DNA from: Pseudeuparius sepicola
Taxonomy: Eukaryota > Arthropoda > Insecta > Coleoptera > Anthribidae
Direction: 5' to 3'
DNA: 64,000 bases
NCBI GenBank assembly: GCA_963920635.1
Contig: OY987298.1
Coordinates: forward strand, 125,497,735-125,561,734
How positions within the stretch are numbered: the first letter of the stretch is position 1; each line of letters opens with the position of its first letter. A model generated the notes under the pieces. That model had not been told where the DNA came from, searched no databases, and saw only the letters and a program-made list of their open reading frames with translations. A program made the position numbers and the translations under genes. Positions 40,890 to 52,793 of the stretch are shown here, one piece after another.

Positions 40890-43741
40890 ATCCATTTAAT
40901 TTTTAATTGGGTTTTTCGCTACCAAACTGATTGAAAGACAACTTTTTCAAGTTGCCTCGAAAATTAATAAATTCTTAAAACTGAATGAACGAAACTTTAA
41001 ACGTGTAACTCAAAAAATAACTTCAACAAATTTGTTTTCTGAGCTTTCGGAGAATAAATCTTCCTCCTTTCTCAAAGATCATGTCACGTCAAAGTGAAGT
41101 GACAGATTAATAAATTTCAGGTTAAAATGCCATGACAACAGAAACAATAGCCTAGCCACCTGCCTGATATTGTACCCTGTGTTCTATCTAATTATCTATA
41201 CTAACTTCTCTTTGAATAAGTGGCAATAATATTTTACTGAATTCCACTGAACATTCAGCAACACAGTTGCCCGTATTTCCTAGAATAAATGCAGATTCTT
41301 TATAGTACGAGAGATGGTAACCAAAATTTTTGACTCATAGCGTCCCGGCTAAAACCGCACGGAATCGATAGATTATATAACCCCGTATCCAGAAATCCGA
41401 TTTTCAGACATTTTGCGCGTAGTGTCTGATCTGAGCCCATTTTCAAAAATGTCAACAAATCTGACCTCAGTGACTCATCGCGGCCCGTCTGATTTCCGGA
41501 ATGTAGTTAGATAATAGCCCTGAGACACCAATAACACAGTTTTCAGACACCCAGATTGTAGCGCGTACCCAGGAGACCAATTCAAAAAATAAAAAATGAG
41601 ACAAAAAACAAACTTACAGCAGCCCGTCTGAAAATCATTTTTATAGGTAAAGTCGGGTCATTTGATGCGGAAAAATCAATTTTCAGACAAAAAACATGTC
41701 GCCTTAAATTTTTGTAGCATTTCGAACATGTCAACAAATCTGAGCTAAGTGACTAATAGCAATATGTCTGAAATTCGTCGTCAATGATTGAATGCATCGC
41801 CCAGATGTGGAAAAAAATGATTTCAGACAAATTGAATGTAGCATATGACTAATCAGACAACTTTTCAATTTGTATAATTTACTTCAAATTCAAAGTAGGA
41901 AGCTGTACTCGATTCTTGCACAGCCATCTTGCGCAGCAGCTGTGGTGAAGCGAGAGACAGGGACGTAACACGTAAATGGCCGTTCTTGACACAGGAGCGT
42001 AACAATAAGAGCCGGAGTCTTTGCCGGGCGACTCCGGCACATTTTTTCGCCATAGGCGACACTCAAATTGTCTGAAAACAGTAGGTATTTTTGTATTCTG
42101 GGCATCCATACGAATGATTTAAAACAACAATGGACCGAGCTGCTATGTGTCACTTAGGTCAGATTTGTTGACATTTTTTGAAAATACACTCAGGTCAAAC
42201 GCTACGCGCAAAATTTCTGAAAACGCAAATTTTAGTAATGAAATAACGAAATCTATGTACATTTGCAATATCAGACGGGCTGCTATACGACCATCGACCA
42301 ATTTTTTTTCTACACAGCAGAAACGGCCCCCCGCGAAGATGCTACACTTCTGAGAGTTACTACTCAACAGTCGGCTCTAGGGCCATCTAATCTATCGATT
42401 TTACACGGTTGTAGTCGGGCTGCTAGAGTCATGGTATTGGATGCCATCTCTCGTACTATTAATTTTTCGTCTATTTCCTACTTCTTCTTTTAGAATTGGT
42501 TTGGAACTATCCCACAATATCCTATGATTGTTATTAAAGGAATGTTCACATATTTTTGACTTCGAAATTTGATTTTGCCTGATATAATTTTTATGTTCTT
42601 TTAAACGAACGTTAAATGGCCTACAAGTCTCCCCAACATATAACTTTCCACATTCACAAGGAATTTTATAAATGCAATTTTTTGAACTTTGTAACTCATT
42701 AAATGGTTTTGTTTTAACTAGCATCGATCTTAATGTATTTTTGGTTTTAAATACTGTTCTGACATTAAAACGATTGCCTATACCTTTTAGCTTATCTGAT
42801 AGTCCAGGAATATAAGGAATTATTAAATTTACTGGTCGGTCCACCAGATTTATTTCTCTAATTCTATTAGCATTGTTATTTTGTTGGCAATCCTGAAAAA
42901 CTTGCTCAACAAATTCAATAGGATAACTATTCTTCTCAAGAATATGTTTTATATGTTTAATTTCCTCCTCAAATTTTGTGTTATTAGAACAAATCGTTCT
43001 AGCCCTGTCATACAAACTTTTAATTGCTCCTTTTTAACACTAATATGATGATTGGAGTTGAAATGGAGATATCTATTAGTATGTGTTGGTTTTCTATAGA
43101 CACTAGTTTCTATATTATCTGATTTCAGTATAGAAACATCTAAGAAAGGTAATTGATTATTATTTTCAATTTCTAAGGTAAACTTAATAGAAGGTTCTTG
43201 TGAGTTTATAAAATTTAATAATGAATTTAACTCATCTACTCCATGTTCCCATATAACAAATATGTCATCTACATATCTCCACCAAACATTAGGTTGGTGA
43301 ACATATCTAGTCAATTCATTTTGTTCAAAATCTTCCATGAATAAATTGCTTATAAATGGTGATAAAGGAGACCCCATAGCCATTCCAAATTCCTGCTGGT
43401 AAAATTCATTTCCTAGTTGACAATAAGTGGTTTTAACACATAGTGTTGTTAGTTCTAATATTGCATCTATATTCAAATTTGTCCTTTCTACTAAAGTCTG
43501 ATCATTTTCTAACTTTCTGCGTAAAATATTCAATAATTTGTCAACAGGGACATTTGTAAAAAGACTAACCACATCAAAGCTAGCTAATATATAATTATCC
43601 GGAAATTGATGTTTCCTAATTTTTCTAGAAAATGATTACTGTTTCTGATAAATGAATTTGAGTTTCCTACTAACGGATTAACAATTTTAAGTAAAAATTT
43701 TGCTAACGAATGACTGGCGAATTTATTATTATTTAAAAATA
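40890..43741 (-). pseudogene. Penelope-like element: reverse transcriptase plus GIY-YIG endonuclease
   Basis: On the minus strand, the RT part (43572-42949 and scraps upstream to 43741) has SLFTNVPVD, GMAMGSPLSPFISN and the catalytic WWRYVDDIFVIW. The following frame (43015-42401) has the GIY-YIG signature CIYKIPCECGKLYVGETCRPFNVRLKEH. Frame changes occur near 43600 and 43015. The C-terminus is cut at about 42458 by a nested element and resumes at 41302 (KESAFILGNTG..., to TAG at 41188). The 5' end is truncated. A 12-bp target duplication bounds the insertion. Confidence 0.88.
41303..42458. mobile_element. nested TIR element with internal repeats, TTA duplication
   Basis: The ends (TAGTACGAGAGATGG...) form inverted repeats of about 80 bp with shared blocks such as AATCGATAGATTA. 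It splits the Penelope-like coding frame, and TTA follows both ends outward. The interior holds three diverged copies of a unit with GTCAACAAATCTGA and GTGACT (about 41450, 41730 and, inverted, 42150). A 3-bp TTA duplication suits PIF/Harbinger, but no transposase is present. Confidence 0.65.
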
Positions 43742-43753
43742 GTTGACAAGTTT

Positions 43754-44187
43754 CTACCGTTGCTATGTCGATGCATTGTTGTAGCCGATTTCTGAAGTTG
43801 ATGTGGACTCTTTCGAGCCGGTATATTGGCTATCTCGTGACGAATATTGTTTTTCAATTCTTCCACAGTTGCAGGTGGGTTGTTATGGACTTTAGATTTA
43901 AGGGAGCCCAATAGAAAAAAATCACATGGGGCTAAATCTGGCGAGTGTGCGGGCCACGGTACGTCACCCCAAGTCGCCCTAAAAGGATTCGGGGCTACCT
44001 TAAATCTAAAGTCCATAACAACCGTCCTGCAACTGTGGAAGAATTGAAAAACAATATTCGTCGCGAGATAGCTAATATACCGGTTGCAATGCTCGAAAGA
44101 GCCCACGTCAACTTCAGAAATCGGCTACAACAATGCATCGACAGCAACGGTAGACACTTGTCAAATATTATTTTTAAGACATCTTAA
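43754..44187. pseudogene. mariner transposase C-terminal fragments, head to head
   Basis: On the minus strand (about 43985-43754) and on the + strand (about 43990-44187) the same region of a mariner-type transposase appears. It carries WPAHSPDLAPCDFFLLG (third catalytic-acid region, minus copy) and LKSKVHNN.PATVEELKNNIR.EIANIP in both copies. The mirror arrangement shows that the element became palindromic. Neither copy encodes a complete enzyme. Confidence 0.8.
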
Positions 44188-44303
44188 TTTCAAACTTCCC
44201 ATGTTATCGCTTAATACTAATAGTAAAAAAAATAAAATGTATAATTTATACTTTTACTTTTTACTTTTAAAAAAAGAAAGTTTCAATGTCTGACCTTGTA
44301 TTT

Positions 44304-45560
44304 TACACCAAGAGTCTTCGTTCGAGCATATCCCATAAGTGCTTGATGGGATTAAGGTCAGGGGACTGAAAATTTCGTTGCCCTGCATAAATTCGCGCAC
44401 GACTCGCATTGTTGTGCATTAGTTGAAATTCTGGTCCAATTCTTTCTGTATATGGAACAACACTAGGCCGAAGAATAATGTTTTGATAATCATTCAGTTA
44501 CCGCTCCAACCAACCGAGATTAGTTCTCGCCCCGATGTTGATACTGCCCCGAACCATAATCGCACCTCCTTGAAAGGTGTGAACCGCTCGAACAACTGCA
44601 AGGCGTTCTGCATTTCCAGGATGCCTCCACACGCGATACCTCCTTAAATCTGGCCGGCCGAAGTCCAAATGGGGACTCATCAGAAAATAAAATTGGAGTC
44701 CATTCCTGCTGCTGTCGATTTAAATGTTCTTGTGCATACTGAAACCTGGTTGTGCGATTTTTCGTGATAATACTCTTACAGGCCGGCGGCGGGAATTAAT
44801 GTGATCTTCATGGACAGTGGCGTTCCTAGATGTTTGGCCGCCCGTCTGCAGAATACGTATAATAAAAAATTTCTTTCAGGTTATAAAAACTTCAAAAATC
44901 TTGAATTTCTAGGGTTTTCCGTCTCTTCTAATTACCTACGTCGTAATTACAAAAATTATTAGGTAGTTATAACAAAAATAATAATAGGTATTCTCAAAAA
45001 TATAATATATTTATAACAATAAAATACCATAGGCAATCATCTTATTATATTTTGGGTCTGGTAGAATTCACATCAATATGGTGTTGTTGCATTGTTGACG
45101 ATATTCTTTTTGAGGGCGAATGCAAGTAATGTAGAGACTAGAGACTTACTACCTTTTTTCTGAAAAACTATTTTTTCGCAACGGAAGGGCGGCCTGTGGC
45201 CGCCCCTGGATTTGGCCGCCCGTCTGCGACGCAGACCTCGGCTGCCGGGTCAGCTCGCCCCTGTTCATGGAGCCTATTTCGGAGGGTGGTCACTAACCCG
45301 TACATCGTGACTAGTGTGCAGCTGAATAACCAATTGCGACGCAGTAAAACTGCGCTCTCGTAAAACTAGCAATCTTATAAATCTATCCTGAATTGGTGTA
45401 GTTACCTTGTATGCCGTTTTCTGACTTCTCCTGTTTCTCGGTATCTTATCCATAAACGATGAATAACACTCTTGGATGTGTTAAGAGTTTCTGCGATATC
45501 CTATTGTGAAATTCCAGCCACCAACATGTCAATAGTACCTAAATAACATCGTTCCAAATG
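44304..45560 (-). pseudogene. Tc1-like transposase remnant
   Basis: On the minus strand the N-terminal helix-turn-helix is seen near 45480-45390 (DIAETLNTSKSVIHRLWIRYRETGEV). The middle is near 44770-44640 (TTRFQYAQEHLNRQQQEW..ILFSDES). The C-terminal motif SPDLNPIKHLWDMLERR ends near 44304. Several stops and frame changes interrupt it, and a hAT-type MITE is inserted between the first and second parts. The DDE acid in FSDES is visible. Confidence 0.82.
44815..45263. mobile_element. hAT-type MITE inserted in the Tc1 relic
   Basis: A 449-bp element with CAGTGGCG and CGCCCCTG termini, flanked by the 8-bp duplication TTCATGGA (44807-44814 and 45264-45271). There are internal repeats of TTTGGCCGCCCGTCTGC near both ends. 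No coding capacity. Confidence 0.9.
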
Positions 45561-46463
45561 ATGTCTCTTAATGATAACATGTTTAAAATCAAATAAACTT
45601 GTAAAAAACCGGCAATGTTTTTTTTTATGTAAAAATCACTAATACGTTTGCATTATCAGTTGCAAGAATTGCTCATAGTCGTACTTAAATATTCAAATAC
45701 GAAATCACTAAGAAAATACGTGCTTTTTGTATTTGTCTCAATATTTTTGTTATATTGAAGACAAAGGGAATACCTAGGCAGCCACTAAAAATGAAAAATC
45801 GTCAACTTACCTATTTTCTAGCTTTGAAAGAGTAGGGTAGTTTGAAATTGTAGTTGAGGTTGGGGCTTTGTGTCTCTGATCTACCTAGGCAGTTTCTGGA
45901 TCATCCTCGTTAATTTCATATTCAGTTTCCACTTCTCACTAATGACAAAGAGAACGTTTCGACAGGTTGTACTCCGAATTTTGGTGCTTCGGTCATTTAC
46001 TCAGGTACTTACTAATTCTAAAAGCATTCTAGGCATCGGTTAGTTTCGTTATGGTTAAGAGAACACTTGTACGCCGCATCCCTCAGACACCAGATTGCTT
46101 CCTAATCTCTTTGAAGGCTCATCGTATCCGTATACCTATATATATTCTCTTAACACGCCAGGATTGGTATAATATTAATAAGTGCCGGATAATGGCTTGA
46201 CAAAGGAAATAAAATGATCCAACTACCCTTCCAAAATCCTCGCATTACCCGTTATTAAAATAGCGAAATTATAAATTTGCCCCCCATACACACACTAAAC
46301 CCCGCATAATCCCCCAAATAATTACGTCCCGAAAACTCGCAGCAATATTTGCGCCCTTTAATTCACCCAGAAAATCAAGGACGGCCTCGGCATATCTGGC
46401 CTAATTATACTTTGGAGGGTGGCGACGATTATTAACGTCCTCTCGACCGTCGGCGACCGGGCG
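45561..46463. other. intergenic with GC-richer right edge
   Basis: AT-rich to about 46340, then a GC-richer patch (46340-46463) next to the following inverted-repeat element. No gene recognised. Confidence 0.35.
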
Positions 46464-48372
46464 GGCGGTAGCCGTTAACACCTCTGGACGTCATAGCGAC
46501 TGACGTAACCAGTCGTAGGTGCGTTTCATCTGTCAGTCTCGCGTGTCATGTGCCTACTTTTATCCAAATATGTATTGATCCAATCGATTTGTAATAAAGC
46601 GGTACACTTGTTGTGTGCCGAGATGTCGAAATAACTACTTCAAAAAATTTCAAAAATTTGCCCGTATGCACCACTAAAAATTAAAAAAACAAAAAACAAA
46701 AAATAACACCGACATTTCAAATAAAATTTTAGAAATATTTTTCTTTTTCTAAATTGAGTTATCTTTGGATTTGGTGACAGTCAAGGCAAGGAATTTAAAT
46801 CTATTTAGATATGAATAGGTACATCATATCCTACATACATTATAGCGTTGGTTGATTTTTATGCCTATCCGATTTTCCCCTTTTTCTATTTTTCGGTGGA
46901 CCTTCTCATAGCCTCTTTTTATTTAGAATAAATGGGAAAATCGGACCTACGGCGGGGCGGTTGCTCAGGCGCCAGCTTTTTTAGAGCGGTATGCTCCGCT
47001 ATGAGCATTTGTCAGAGAAAAATAATTACAGAGGTCTGTGGTGAATCAAGTGTAGGATGAAAGTAAAGTAATTCAACAAGTTTTACACGGTTTGTTTATT
47101 ATATATAAGTTTGTTTACAATTTATTAATATTTTATTTCGGACGGCCCAGAGAGATCCCCGAATCTGCAACAAAAGAAACGTGCGGGATAAGCCTCTATT
47201 TAAGCACTCTACGGCTAATTAACGCGGTTACATTTGCATGCGGAAAGCAGGCTCAAAACTTTTCGAGAAGAAAACTCGTTAAAAAGAAAACCTAAACGCT
47301 CAGCTCAAGCTAGGTGAAACGGATGTTGGTTCGGGAATACTCGCACCACCAACAAGTTTCAGGGCCTAACTCAAGTTGTAGCTATCCTAACTATTCGTGG
47401 CAATGGTCAATTACAGGGCTAAATGAGACAGCTATTGGTTCGGGAATACTCGCACCACCAACAGGGCTCGGAACAGTTTAAACCTATTAATACTCACCCG
47501 GAAACAGGTCGGAAAGGAGAGGAGAAGAGAGAGAGCCTCCTCAGTGACCGCAGCCTTTTTATATCGTGTGGCAGCGCCACAATCGGCCTGGCCGCCCATT
47601 GGTGGGGGCCGCGGCGAAGACTCAGGTGACCGTCCCCACACTTCTGGTAGCCAAAACGGTCGACGGGGGCTAAACTGGAAGTTAGGGGTAGTTGCACCCC
47701 CTACAGGTCTTGGATGGTGGTCTCTCCGGATCGGGCATGTCCGATACAGCCGGATTCCCAAAAAGGACGGTGGTTCTGGCTGAAAGTTGAGTTAGTAACC
47801 CGTTTCTACCCCTTTTCGGTATCCCTCATCCATTATGGTAACATAAGAACTTATTATTCAGCGGCGGAAAGCCGGAAAATAATCAAAACCAGGATTTAAT
47901 TAAATGCAATTAAAATCGAATGTCGGCCTCCTATGTAGAAAAAGACTCATCGGTGTGAATATTAAAACTACTACGGCAGACGGCCGGCCGCTAAAAATAG
48001 CGCGGCGAAAGAATCAAGTGGGTGTAAAATAAAAATGAAAACTGGAAACTGGTAACTTCGTCACAACATCATAACTTACTGTCACCGACTCCAAAGATAA
48101 CTCAATTTAGAAAGAGAAAAATGTTTCTAAATTTTATTTGAAATGTGCATACGGGCAAATTTGTGAAGTCGGTTTTAATTTTTTTGTTATTTTTTTAAGT
48201 AGTTATTTCGACATCTCGGCACACAACAAGTGTACCGCTTTATTACAAATCGATTGGATCAATACATATTTGGATAAAAGTAGGCACATGACACGCGAGA
48301 CTGACAGATGAAACGCACCTACGACTGATTACGTCAGTCGCTATGACGTCAGAGGTGTTAACGGCTACCGCC
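46464..48372. mobile_element. 1.9-kb element with ~300-bp inverted arms
   Basis: The left arm (46464-46780) and right arm (48079-48372) are near-identical inverted copies. The unique interior is GC-rich in part (47430-47780). It contains a direct repeat of TTCGGGAATACTCGCACCAC (about 47331 and 47440) and a minus-strand TATAAAAAGG near 47560. The interior resembles an LTR or promoter-bearing segment, but I could not identify a coding region. Confidence 0.7.
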
Positions 48373-48462
48373 GTGGAGTGGAGTGTGTATACGGGCAAAT
48401 TTTTGAAGTCAGTTTTAATGTTTTTATAAAAAAAAATTATTTCTTATTTTTTAGTGAATTAT

Positions 48463-48890
48463 TAAGAATTATCGAAATCGGTCCAATATTAAATTCCATC
48501 GCCTATTTGCCTACCATTAGGATTGAAATTTTTCTCTTCAAATTTAATTTCTCTTCAAAAAATGTAACCACCCCTAAGGTAACCCCTTTCTAATAAAATA
48601 AGAATCATCCAAATCGGCCCAATATGAACTTTCATCCCCTATTTATCTACCCTTAGGGGTGGAATTTTTTCTTTAAATTTAAATTGGACCACACCCAAGG
48701 TATCCCCTTTAAAATAAAGAAAGAATCATCGAAATCGGTCCAATATGAAATTTCATCCCCTATTTTCCACCCTTAAGGGTTAATTTGTTCTTCAAATTTA
48801 AATGGGGCCACCTCTAAGGTACTCCCTTTCTAATAAGAAAAGAATCATCAAAATCGGTTCAATATAAAATTTCATCCCCAATTTCATCTT
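48463..48890 (+). repeat. four tandem ~120-140-bp units
   Basis: Units starting at about 48463, 48601, 48722 and 48840 share AATCATCGAAATCGGTCCAA followed by TTTCATCCCCTATTT. They are a minisatellite or repeated 3' end of a transposon. Not coding. Confidence 0.8.
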
Positions 48891-49339
48891 CAATTAAACT
48901 TTCAGTATGTGTGTTCTGCTAAGAACTACCAAAATAAATATAGTAAAATAATGAAATTTAGCCTATTTTAGGTTAAGTTTGAAGAATAAAAATAAAAGTA
49001 CCTAATTGCCACCCCTTCCTCACACAAGCATACGGTTACTTTAGGAATATTTGTAGTTTGGAATATTGTGAGGGTGAGAAATATTGTTATTATTAATGCT
49101 CCGGAAGTTCAGGTTGCAGGTTTTCGAAAGCATCTGCGAATCTGGTCACCACCATAATCCATTTTTTACAAGTAATTCATCAAGATAGTGGGAACTATTT
49201 TTTATACATATAAAACTTGAGTACATACTTTCTACAAGAAGTGGATTCTCAAATGCAATACTTGTATTTTTGCTGTATAAAGTATACATATTATAGGTAC
49301 TCATTTCTATTCATACCACACCACCCATTGCATATATAC
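48891..49339. other. intergenic, no feature recognised
   Basis: AT-rich without repeats or frames of note. Confidence 0.35.
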
Positions 49340-50941
49340 AGGGTATTCAATTTGATTCTAGGACACTTGTTAGAAAACCATAAAATATGACTATTTTGTA
49401 TCATCACTTTTTATCCACAACCGCTTCGTTTTCGATATACAGTATGTTCGAATTCTCAAAAATTTTAACCTTTAATTTTTTATTTTTTCGACCGTTACAG
49501 ATATTCAAATGAAATTTGGTACACAGCATGCATTAATCAAGTTTGAAAAAGAGTACAACTCTAAAAAAGGTCTCGCCTCTTTTTTATAAACCCACCTTAT
49601 ATCTAATAAAACACTATTTTGACCCAAGGTTTATTTTTTCTGAGGTCACAAGTGTCTTTTGTAACACCCACGTTCTGACACCGTACGTCGTGGGTTCGAT
49701 TCCCACCGTGGCAGTGCCCTGGGTGTGGTGTGTTTGTCTTTAGGTTAAGGAAATATACCCAATTATAAAGAAGAAGGCCATAATGGCTAGATTGTTCGAA
49801 AAGAGCAGAGGCCACAAAAGGGAAAAATTAACCTATTATAAAATTAAAGCAACTAGTCATATTGTTACTTGTTAGCAGTGAAAAGTGTTGCCTAGTTCCT
49901 AGTTTTCTAGTGTCATCTAGTGGACGGTAGACCTAATATTATGGTAATAAGAGTTATCTCACGCCATCTATTAGCAGCTATCTATACTAAGTAAATAAAT
50001 TAATTATGTCTACACTCATTTTTGCAAATCTCCGTCGGCGTCGCAAAGAAAGATCCTGGAATAGAGTACATTTGACAGATATTTTTAAAAAGTAAGAGTA
50101 CAAAAAATATGAGGTCTCAAAAGAGTACCTGTACTCTTAAAAGAGTACGGATGGTAACCCTAGCCAGTGGAGGAGATGTGGGTATACACTATATTTGTTT
50201 TATCGAGAAGTTTTCTTTTATGCACTTGGATAACATTTTTTATTCAAATCAAAAATTGTCTTTTGAAATTTTTTTGTATCTGCTACAGTTTCAACGCAAC
50301 TCCTTTTGAAATGGGAAAAAAATTAATTCTTAAAAATGAGAAAATCAAAACTTGCCTGTTAAAAAACACTTTTGTGCTAGCATAAATATGTAATTTTATC
50401 CACGATTTGACTTTCGACTTCAGAAGAAAAATAGGTAGCAAAACAATAGTTGGCCGTGGATAACATTATTGTTTTGTTGAATTACTTCTTATGACATTTT
50501 AGTCACTTCTCGTCAATAAATACTGGCCAAATAGAAACTAAAATGTAATTTTTTCAAATGAAATAATTTTAGTTTTTGCATTCTAAAAATGCAATAAACG
50601 ATAAACTAATTTCCACGTAAAGCTGTGGCAAATACAAAAGAAACTGGCAATTAAAGTTTTTGTTTAGAATTAAATAGTTATCTAAGTGCAGAAAAGAAAA
50701 TTCTGTACAGGGCAACACTAGTTTTTTCTTAAAACAAATGTAGTTTAAAGCCACATCTTCGCCACTATTTGCGGAACTTGGTATTATCACATTTTGTGAC
50801 AATTGATCAATGCATGGTGCGTTAAAAATTTATTAGAAAACGAGGCGGCTTGTACAAAAAGTTATATCACAAAATAGTCATGTGTTATGGTTTTCCATTA
50901 TCTGTTGAAGTGTATAGAATAAAACTGAATCACCCTTTACA
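49340..50941. mobile_element. old fold-back element with tRNA-like piece
   Basis: The degenerate terminal inverted repeats begin ATACAGGGTATTCAA on the left and end near GAATCACCCTTT on the right. They share a block containing AAAACCATAA and ATGACTATTTTGT. The interior includes a tRNA-type T-arm at 49689-49708. No transposase. Confidence 0.55.
49689..49708 (+). ncRNA. tRNA T-arm (B box), SINE-like remnant
   Basis: CGTGGGTTCGATTCCCACCG folds as a perfect T-arm with the RNA polymerase III B box GGTTCGATTCC. The preceding 60 bases resemble a tRNA only poorly, so this is more likely the head of a tRNA-derived SINE than a working tRNA gene. Confidence 0.5.
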
Positions 50942-51174
50942 TAAGTAATTGAATTTATGTAATATTTTATTCATTGCTAAATTGAATTACTTTTTCCATC
51001 CTTTGCATCCCAACAATAGAAACCCGAAGTAACTATTCGCCTTTTTAAAGAACTTTTTTGTAAGTTGAATTCTGTAGACCGGTTACCTGGTAAAATTTTT
51101 GGAAAATTGCCTTCTCGTCTCGGTGAATTTCTTTATATATGTTACGGGTGAAGTAAGGTTGACGTTTATACTTA
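50942..51174. other. intergenic, no feature recognised
   Basis: AT-rich, no repeats or frames of note. Confidence 0.3.
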
Positions 51175-51273
51175 GGTTTACCCGGGTAAAGAGCGAAATA
51201 CCCAAGGAACGTGGGTAAAGTACGAAATATATCCGACATTATAGGGATTTCTCGCTTTACCCGGGTAAACCGC
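51175..51273. repeat. paired palindromes TTTACCCGGGTAAA
   Basis: The 14-bp palindrome TTTACCCGGGTAAA occurs at about 51177 and 51258. Each is flanked so that the two form a longer inverted repeat (GG-palindrome-GAGCGAAAT against its complement) about 50 bp apart. It could be a dimeric factor's binding site pair or a small hairpin repeat. Confidence 0.65.
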
Positions 51274-51589
51274 GTTCTATCCGGTTTTGTTTGGTTAAAG
51301 TGGGGTGTAGGAATTATTATTGCGCCAAACCCGCGGAAAACCGAAATTTTGAAAGATTTATGCCGTGTTTATGTCCGGCCCGGCCGCTGTTATATATATA
51401 GCTATTCCTCAGAGTATTATTGTTATTGGTGGTTCATAAAGTTAAATTTACAAAGTACTCGAATTATTGTATTCAAAATTCATGAAATTCAATTATTCCT
51501 AATTAACAAAACTTCTGTTAGCAGGCCTTAGCGTTAACTAAAGAAAACGTAGCCTTGATTTAATCCGAATTAACCCTCGGATAATAATC

Positions 51590-51790
51590 TAATTTCTCAC
51601 GCTGAAGTTGGAAAAACGCCCCAGAGATTTCCCAATTTCGTCCGCAAAATTACTGGCAAATCGGGTGTCTCGAAGAAACGCGAGGGCCGAGGGGGGAGTC
51701 CGACCTACAAAGGTAAATAAAGTGCGAAGGGCGCGCGCCCCGCTCCCCCCTCCCCCCCTCTGAGAGCCCAATTAATTATCGCCAATTATC
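51590..51790. other. GC-rich island
   Basis: It contains a purine/pyrimidine-rich C run (51725-51765), GGGCGCGCGCCCC and a CAATTAATTATCG block just after. No coding support on either strand. It may be host regulatory DNA. Confidence 0.35.
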
Positions 51791-52001
51791 GCTTGCCGTC
51801 CACCACAATCGACCCTTTGCTAGGATACGACATTTTAGGTCTCGGAAGAGTGATTTTTATTGGCGCGCATCGTGGTCTAAAGATCGAATACGAAATATAG
51901 TTAATGTATATTATAACTTGCTGTCACCTAGGTATATACGGTATAAAAATTTAGTACCTGCCACTAGGTATGATAGTAGGGGAGCCCAAGAGGGGATTTT
52001 G

Positions 52002-52644
52002 GGATTTACTCAAGCGCGGCAGATTAACATATGGTGGGATACTTTGCACCCTGTTGAGTACCTCCACCATATCTTCTAAGCCCTCTATACAGGGCCGCGC
52101 GTGTAGGGTAGCCGATCAGAATAGTAAAAAAAATCGATAGATGGATATACTCCAGCGCGTCAGATTAAGATATGATGGGTTAATTACATGCTGAAAAAGC
52201 TGAACCGTCTATATGAAAATCTGACGCGCTCGAGTAAATCAAAATGGCGTTTTTTTGCATTTTCAAAAAGTCGCCACGAGCTGGCGCCACATCCGAATCG
52301 TCAGTCTATTGAATGGGAGCTTCTTTCGGGTTCACTTAACATCCCTTCTGAATATCTGACGAGCTCGAGTAAATTTTTTTTCTTCCCATTTTTAACCCTT
52401 CCGTACGGCCGCCCCCACCATGCAAACCGGCAGATTAATATACCTACGTCATCGGAGACAGGTGGGGCATATACACTATCAATATCTGACGCGCTCGAGT
52501 ATCTCCATGTGACTATTTTTTTTTACATTTGTGAAAGCCTGTAGACGCTCCCCCCACCGGTGGAAGGGTATATATCATAACCTTTTTTTCTTTCTACCAT
52601 CTAATCTTCAAAATCCAATAGGTCCACACGACGCTCGAGTAAAT
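52002..52644. repeat. six-copy array of a ~20-bp motif at ~130-140-bp spacing
   Basis: The motif TCTGACGCGCTCGAGTAAAT recurs at about 52219, 52353, 52483 and 52625 (direct). Its complement type occurs at about 52002 and 52143, where ATATAC/ATTTAC-TC-AGCGCG-CAGATTAA is seen. The DNA between copies is not conserved. The spacing resembles interspersed binding sites rather than a satellite unit. Confidence 0.7.
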
Positions 52645-52793
52645 CCCCATTTAGCATCGTTAAACAACAGAAACCAAATTTCGATTTCATAGATATGGCT
52701 TAATAAAAAATCGGGCTCTACAAAATGAAAGTACTGAACTTTTTAACCGTATACATTACCTAGCTTTAACCCAGTATAAAAGCCTCACTTTTC

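Larger units (their letters stand above)
40742..44300. mobile_element. mariner-like fold-back element, host to nested insertions
   Basis: The ends are TACAGGGTCCGGCATTGAAAC and a diverged complement, flanked by TA. The arms (about 40742-40889 and 44150-44300) are inverted copies. Next to the right arm are head-to-head pieces of a mariner transposase. A Penelope-like element is inserted in the left arm (40890-43741), flanked by the 12-bp duplication GTTGACAAGTTT (40878-40889 and 43742-43753). A further TIR element sits within that one. Confidence 0.75.

Noticed and set aside
52002..52644. Possible CRISPR-like array (repeats with regular spacing)
   Set aside because: Copies are in both orientations, spacers are over 100 bp, and the context is a eukaryotic genome.
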